From: Allomyces macrogynus ATCC 38327
Lineage: Eukaryota; Blastocladiomycota; Blastocladiomycetes; Blastocladiales; Blastocladiaceae
Length of the DNA: 10,832 nt
NCBI GenBank assembly: GCA_000151295.1
Contig: GG745348.1
Span: 193,505-204,336 of the forward strand
Direction: 5' to 3'
Shown here: one piece after another, positions 7,863 through 10,832 of the stretch
How the letters are laid out: every line of letters begins with the position of its first letter
Numbering within the stretch: the stretch's first letter is position 1
Position numbers and translations under genes: made by a program
The notes under the pieces: generated by a model
Told to the model about the DNA's origin: nothing
Seen by the model: only the letters and a program-made list of their open reading frames with translations
Databases searched by the model: none

Positions 7863-8995
7863 TTACTTCTTGTTGAGCTTGTCCTCGAGCTGCTTGATCT
7901 CCTGCGTGAGCGCCGTAATGTACGAGTGCTCGTGCTCGAGGTCCTTGTTGAGCTTATCGCGCTCGCCAATCAGCTTCTGCTCCCACTGGCGGAACATGGC
8001 CTCCTTGGCCTTGACCTGCTCGGCAAACCGGCGGCGCAACGCGTCCTCCTCTTCCTTGAACTTGGCGTCTTTCCGCGCGACCGAACCGACGACACGGCCA
8101 TCGGTCGAGACGTGTTCCGACCGGAACGCCTCGTAGTGCACGTCCTCGGTCGTCGTGATCAAGTCGAGCATATGCGACCGAATCAGCAGGTTGCGCAGCT
8201 TCTTAAAGTCGCAGTGCGCCTCGTTCTCCACTTCCGAGACACCCCACAGGTATTGCCGCCCCTTGACCGTACGCCCGTCGGGCGTGACCACGTCGTCCTC
8301 GGACCCAATCACGGCAAAACGGCATCGCATCGACCATCGCCTGGTTTCCGCTCGGAAACACCCTCGGTCTCCGACTCGACGGGCGGCGCGTAAATGCGAA
8401 TGTTGTGCGCGTTGATCGCGTCGCGGATCCGGCGCTTGAACGCGGCCAAGTCCTTGGGCGTGATCGTATCGGCCTTGGCAATCACCGGGATCAGGTTCAC
8501 GCGGGACCCAAGTTTCTGCATCGTCTCGATATCGAGCGGACGCAGCGTCTGGCCCGAGGGCGAGATAAAGTAGAGGCACGCGTGCACGCGGCCGTCGAGA
8601 ATGTCGTCGCGGTGCGGCTGCAATTCCTGGCGCAGGTACATTTCGTGCTGCCCATCGATAAAATCGACGAGCGGCTGCCACGCGTCGCGGTTGTTCACGT
8701 AGTCGCCGAACCCGGGCGTGTCGACCACGTTCAGCTGCGTCGCGAAATTGTTTTCGTCAAAGGCCGCGCGAATCACGTCGATCGAGACGGTCTTGCGCGA
8801 CAAAGCGTCGCGCCGCTTCGTGTGGTCGCGGTACGACTTGATCGTCGTGGTCAGGAGGGTGTTGATGTAGGTCGTCTTGCCCGCTCCCGACTCGCCCACG
8901 ACCATCACAGTAAAGGTCGTGCCCTTGCGCGAGACAATCTTGTGAGTCTGGTTCGGCAGGTTGGCAATGCCAATCGACTTGGTGTTGGTCGCCAT
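7863..8995 (-). CDS. CDC12: Septin, Cdc12 type, with two frame shifts
   Basis: GTP-binding filament protein of the septin ring, acting at the cortex in cytokinesis and polarity. ATG 8995 lies in ACCACCATGGCG, a near-perfect initiation context. The N-terminus IGIANLPNQTHKIV is typical of Cdc12. GTPase motifs: GESGAGKTT (34-42), DTPGFGD (92-98), AKAD (173-176). The septin unique element is present as YLWGVSEVENEAHCDF, followed by an HYEAF segment and a C-terminal coiled coil (KFKEEEDALRRRF through the end, with FRQWEQKLIGERDKL). The frame is broken twice: after Val213 in a T run (8356-8358, sense strand) and again in a T run at 8316-8319. The linking segment SGNQAMVDAMPF is conserved but lies in a second frame. 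With one extra base ignored at each place the product would be 376 residues, normal for septins. Unlike its neighbours it has no introns. Confidence 0.92.
8316..8358 (-). other. Double +1 frame disruption in the septin gene
   Basis: Between EGV (frame 1) and AVIGSED (frame 3) the expected septin sequence continues in frame 2 for about 12 codons. Both switches fall at T runs on the sense strand (three T at 8358-8356, four T at 8319-8316), each consistent with one extra T. No intron with a sensible donor and acceptor explains it without deleting conserved residues. Either two homopolymer errors in the assembly or a real disrupted allele. Confidence 0.8.
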
Positions 8996-9180
8996 GGTGG
9001 TGATGGATCAATCGGCGGAGAAGAGAACGATGACAACGGTGCGGCGGCAGAGGGTCTAGACTGGATGCGGGCAACGAGGTGCGGGGAAGGGCCGCAAAAC
9101 AAACGTGCACGCGAGCGGCGCGTGTGGGCAAGGAAATGGAGAGTGGGAGAAGAGAGTGGATTGGCAGCGGGAACGGTAGC

Positions 9181-9242
9181 GGCAGTCACAGCGGCGACGG
9201 GCAGTCGCAGAGGCGACGGGCAGTCGCAGTCGCAGAGGCGAT
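9181..9242. repeat. Short imperfect tandem repeat, about 19-nt unit
   Basis: Three copies of a unit like GGGCAGTCGCAGAGGCGAC follow each other: 9181-9198 (diverged), 9199-9217, and 9218-9242, the last with an inner CAGTCG duplication. It lies about 190-250 bp upstream of the septin start codon. Confidence 0.7.
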
Positions 9243-9705
9243 GGGCGGAGCGGCACACGGCCGGTTGGATAAGGTCGATCGCAGCGGCGGCGTCGACGAG
9301 TCGCGAGTCCGAGGTCAGGCATCGCATCGAATCGTGGTGAGGTGGAGGGAGCGAGCGTGGAGCGCGGCGTGGAGCATGGATACAGGCGGCAAGCATCACA
9401 TGGTCAGCCAATCGAGCCGGCAAAAAAAAAGTGGATATGGGCGCCGGGCACTCATGAAGTCTGTCCCACAAGCGCGGTTCGTGGTGGAGGAGCATCAGGC
9501 GAAGCGTGACGGTGCCGTACGTTGGTGGGCTTGACAGTCGCGGCGTGGGCGGTGGTGGCGGCGCGGGCAATGGATTGAAACGGGTTGAGAGGCGGGTGGC
9601 GGCGGGCAGCCGGAAGCGTAGCAGGTCCAATGCGGGCAGTCGCGGAGCCGGGTTGGTGGTGACGGCGGCGTGCAGCTGGATTGGCGGCGGGCACGGGTCG
9701 GCTAG

Positions 9706-9735
9706 TGGTGGTGGTGGTGGTGGTGGTGGTGGTGG
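9706..9735. repeat. (TGG)10 microsatellite
   Basis: Ten perfect TGG units in a row. In translation this gives poly-Gly, poly-Val or poly-Trp on the plus strand and poly-Pro, poly-Thr or poly-His on the minus strand. That explains the artificial-looking homopolymers in the open frames crossing it. Confidence 0.95.
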
Positions 9736-10035
9736 CCAAGGCGGTGCACAGCAACGATGCCCGACTGAATGGTGGCGGTTGCGTTTTGGCGGCGGCGGCG
9801 CCAGCGGGCGGCCCGGCCGACGTCGTGTTTGCCTGTGCCGCAAGCTTTCCGCACTTTGCAACGCAAAAAAATCGCGTTGGTTCTTGGCCATAAATCGTGT
9901 TAGTGAGATGCTGTGAGACGAGTCCCGCCCATGTTTCGCATGTTTTGGCCACACAGTCGGCCCCCAGGACGATGCCTGATCAAACCGATTTCTGACACGC
10001 ACGCTTCGATTCGAGCTCCAGCACGACGCTCTTCA

Positions 10036-10299
10036 TCAACCGCACCAGCAACTTGCCGCAGTCGACAGCGAGAATTGTGAACAAGACCGCGTTGGGCCAT
10101 CCCCCGCCGTCGCATCCAATCTTAACCGCTCCAATCCCTTGTCGGCCCTTTTGGACTGGCAGCCATCACGTCCAACTGCTGCGCCAACCTCAGCCAAGGT
10201 CAGCACTTTTTTCTTCCAGCGAAATGAACGGCCATGGGCCTTGACGCCATCATGAAATCCATCAACCAATACATTTCCCATTTCTGACACTGATCTCAT
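10036..10299 (-). CDS. Weak small-ORF candidate
   Basis: An ATG-initiated frame of 87 codons on the minus strand, whose start lies 60 bp from the PRL-like gene's ATG and points away from it. The N-terminal half (start MRSVSEMGNVLVDGF) is not low-complexity, unlike most shadow frames nearby, and has a basic RWKKK patch. I recognise no family, and chance is the simplest explanation. It could also be a fragment of an unrecognised exon. Confidence 0.12.
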   Translation of the reverse strand: MRSVSEMGNVLVDGFHDGVKAHGRSFRWKKKVLTLAEVGAAVGRDGCQSKRADKGLERLRLDATAGDGPTRSCSQFSLSTAASCWCG

Positions 10300-10359
10300 G
10301 GTGCACGCGCTTCAACCGTTCTTTGATCCCTCTCAGCAGCCCAACCGTCTCTTCAATAG

Positions 10360-10758
10360 ATGGCCGCACCTTCCCCTCCTTCCGCCGCCACGCGCGCCTA
10401 CCGCGTCTCCAATGTCCTGGCACCACCCACGCGTCCAGCTAGTCTACGCCTTTTACTCAGCGACGCGCCCGACGCGGCGACGCTCGACGACTGGGTCGTG
10501 GCCGTGAACCACGCGACCGCCGCGGCCAACGCCCCGCCCGTGCGCCATCTCGTGCGATTATGTGCGGCCGACGACGCGAGCTACGACGCGCAGGCGCCCG
10601 CACTGGGCGAGATTGAAGTGCACGACGGGATCAAGTTTGCCGATGGCGGCACGCCGTCCAAGGAACAGGTGAGTGCATGGCTCACGTTCTTGAGACGGGT
10701 CATGGCCGAAGCCGCGCGAAATGGGGAGACGATCGCACCGACGATTGCGGTGCACTGC
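10360..10758 (+). CDS. PTP4A: PRL/PTP4A-like protein tyrosine phosphatase, 5' part
   Basis: Probable phosphatase of regenerating liver, a small dual-specificity-type phosphatase usually bound to membranes by a prenylated C-terminus. The first 133 residues are visible: a beta-rich start with LRLLLSDAP, then HLVRLC (63-68, with the Cys68 position matching the redox cysteine of PRLs), EIEVHDGIKFADGGTPS (84-100, Asp95 matching the general acid of the WPFDDG loop), a helix WLTFLRRV, and TIAVHC (128-133), where Cys133 is the catalytic cysteine. After it the sequence reads GTGAGT, a good splice donor; reading on in frame gives no arginine at the CX5R position and hits a stop at 10816. A CTGAC branch candidate at 10814-10818 suggests an intron whose acceptor is at or beyond the window edge. 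So the gene is partial. The family call rests on order and spacing of motifs. Confidence 0.72.
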
Positions 10759-10832
10759 GTGAGTGGAGCGTTTGGCGGTGCTTGTGCTGGACGCGGTCCG
10801 GTGATGGGAGGGCACTGACGCAGGCCATGGTG

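Larger units (their letters stand above)
8996..10359. other. Divergent intergenic region between septin and PRL-like gene
   Basis: 1.36 kb between two start codons facing away from each other, so it should contain both promoters. The septin-proximal 900 bp are GC-rich and repetitive (short tandem repeat at 9181-9242, TGG repeat at 9706-9735). From about 9890 to 10350 the sequence is more balanced in composition. Several long low-complexity open frames cross it on both strands, but none resembles a known protein. Confidence 0.5.

Noticed and set aside
10005..10025. Possible tRNA T-arm (TTCGATTCGAGC)
   Set aside because: No matching stem pairs around the loop, and no D-arm or anticodon arm upstream at the right distance.
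10670..10710. GTGAGT donor inside the PRL-like exon at 10670
   Set aside because: Reading through gives KEQVSAWLTFLRRV, which matches the helix expected after the general-acid loop, so this segment is coding and the donor-like bases are coincidental.

Overview
The window is GC-rich nuclear DNA from a eukaryote, most likely a fungus. The best clue is a septin of the Cdc12 type. The other genes are ordinary eukaryotic housekeeping genes, most of them cut into short exons by introns of about 60-80 nt. A PRL-type phosphatase and a PanK-DUF89 fusion of the PANK4 kind sit alongside the fungal-type septin. As an inference, this points to an early-diverging, high-GC fungus (a chytrid-like lineage) rather than a typical yeast or mould. 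I cannot name the species. No prokaryotic signals, CRISPR arrays, rRNA, tRNA or intact transposons were seen.

Layout. (1) 141-923, plus strand: signal peptidase complex subunit 1 (SPC1) in four small exons, with an unusual acidic C-terminal tail. (2) 1140-2818, minus strand: squalene synthase (ERG9), convergent with SPC1 and separated from it by 216 bp that hold a 21-base A tract. (3) 2819-4118: a non-genic stretch whose second part (about 3150-4050) is clearly more AT-rich than its surroundings and holds at most a weak gene candidate. (4) 4119-7106, minus strand: a nine-exon gene for a pantothenate kinase fused to a DUF89 phosphatase; both catalytic residue sets are visible. One of its introns is best explained as a GC-AG intron. 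(5) 7107-7862: the leader or promoter side of that gene, with an upstream ORF, a CT-rich repeat and an A11 run. (6) 7863-8995, minus strand: a Cdc12-type septin without introns, interrupted by two single-base frame shifts 40 bp apart. (7) 8996-10359: a divergent intergenic region with a TGG microsatellite and a short GC-rich tandem repeat. (8) 10360 to the window edge, plus strand: the first part of a PRL/PTP4A-like tyrosine phosphatase, whose exon appears to end just after the catalytic cysteine.

The genes do not form a pathway cluster. They serve secretion (SPC1), sterol synthesis (ERG9), coenzyme A metabolism (PanK-DUF89), cytokinesis and cell polarity (septin) and phosphatase signalling (PRL). 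The most informative genome-wide trait is the splice donor. Twelve of the fourteen inferred introns have C at donor position +4, giving a GTNCGT-like consensus, and branch-point candidates of the CTGAC/CTGAT kind are common. I found no undescribed multi-gene system here. The points most worth a second look are the fusion enzyme, the donor consensus with its GC-AG intron, and the broken septin frame.
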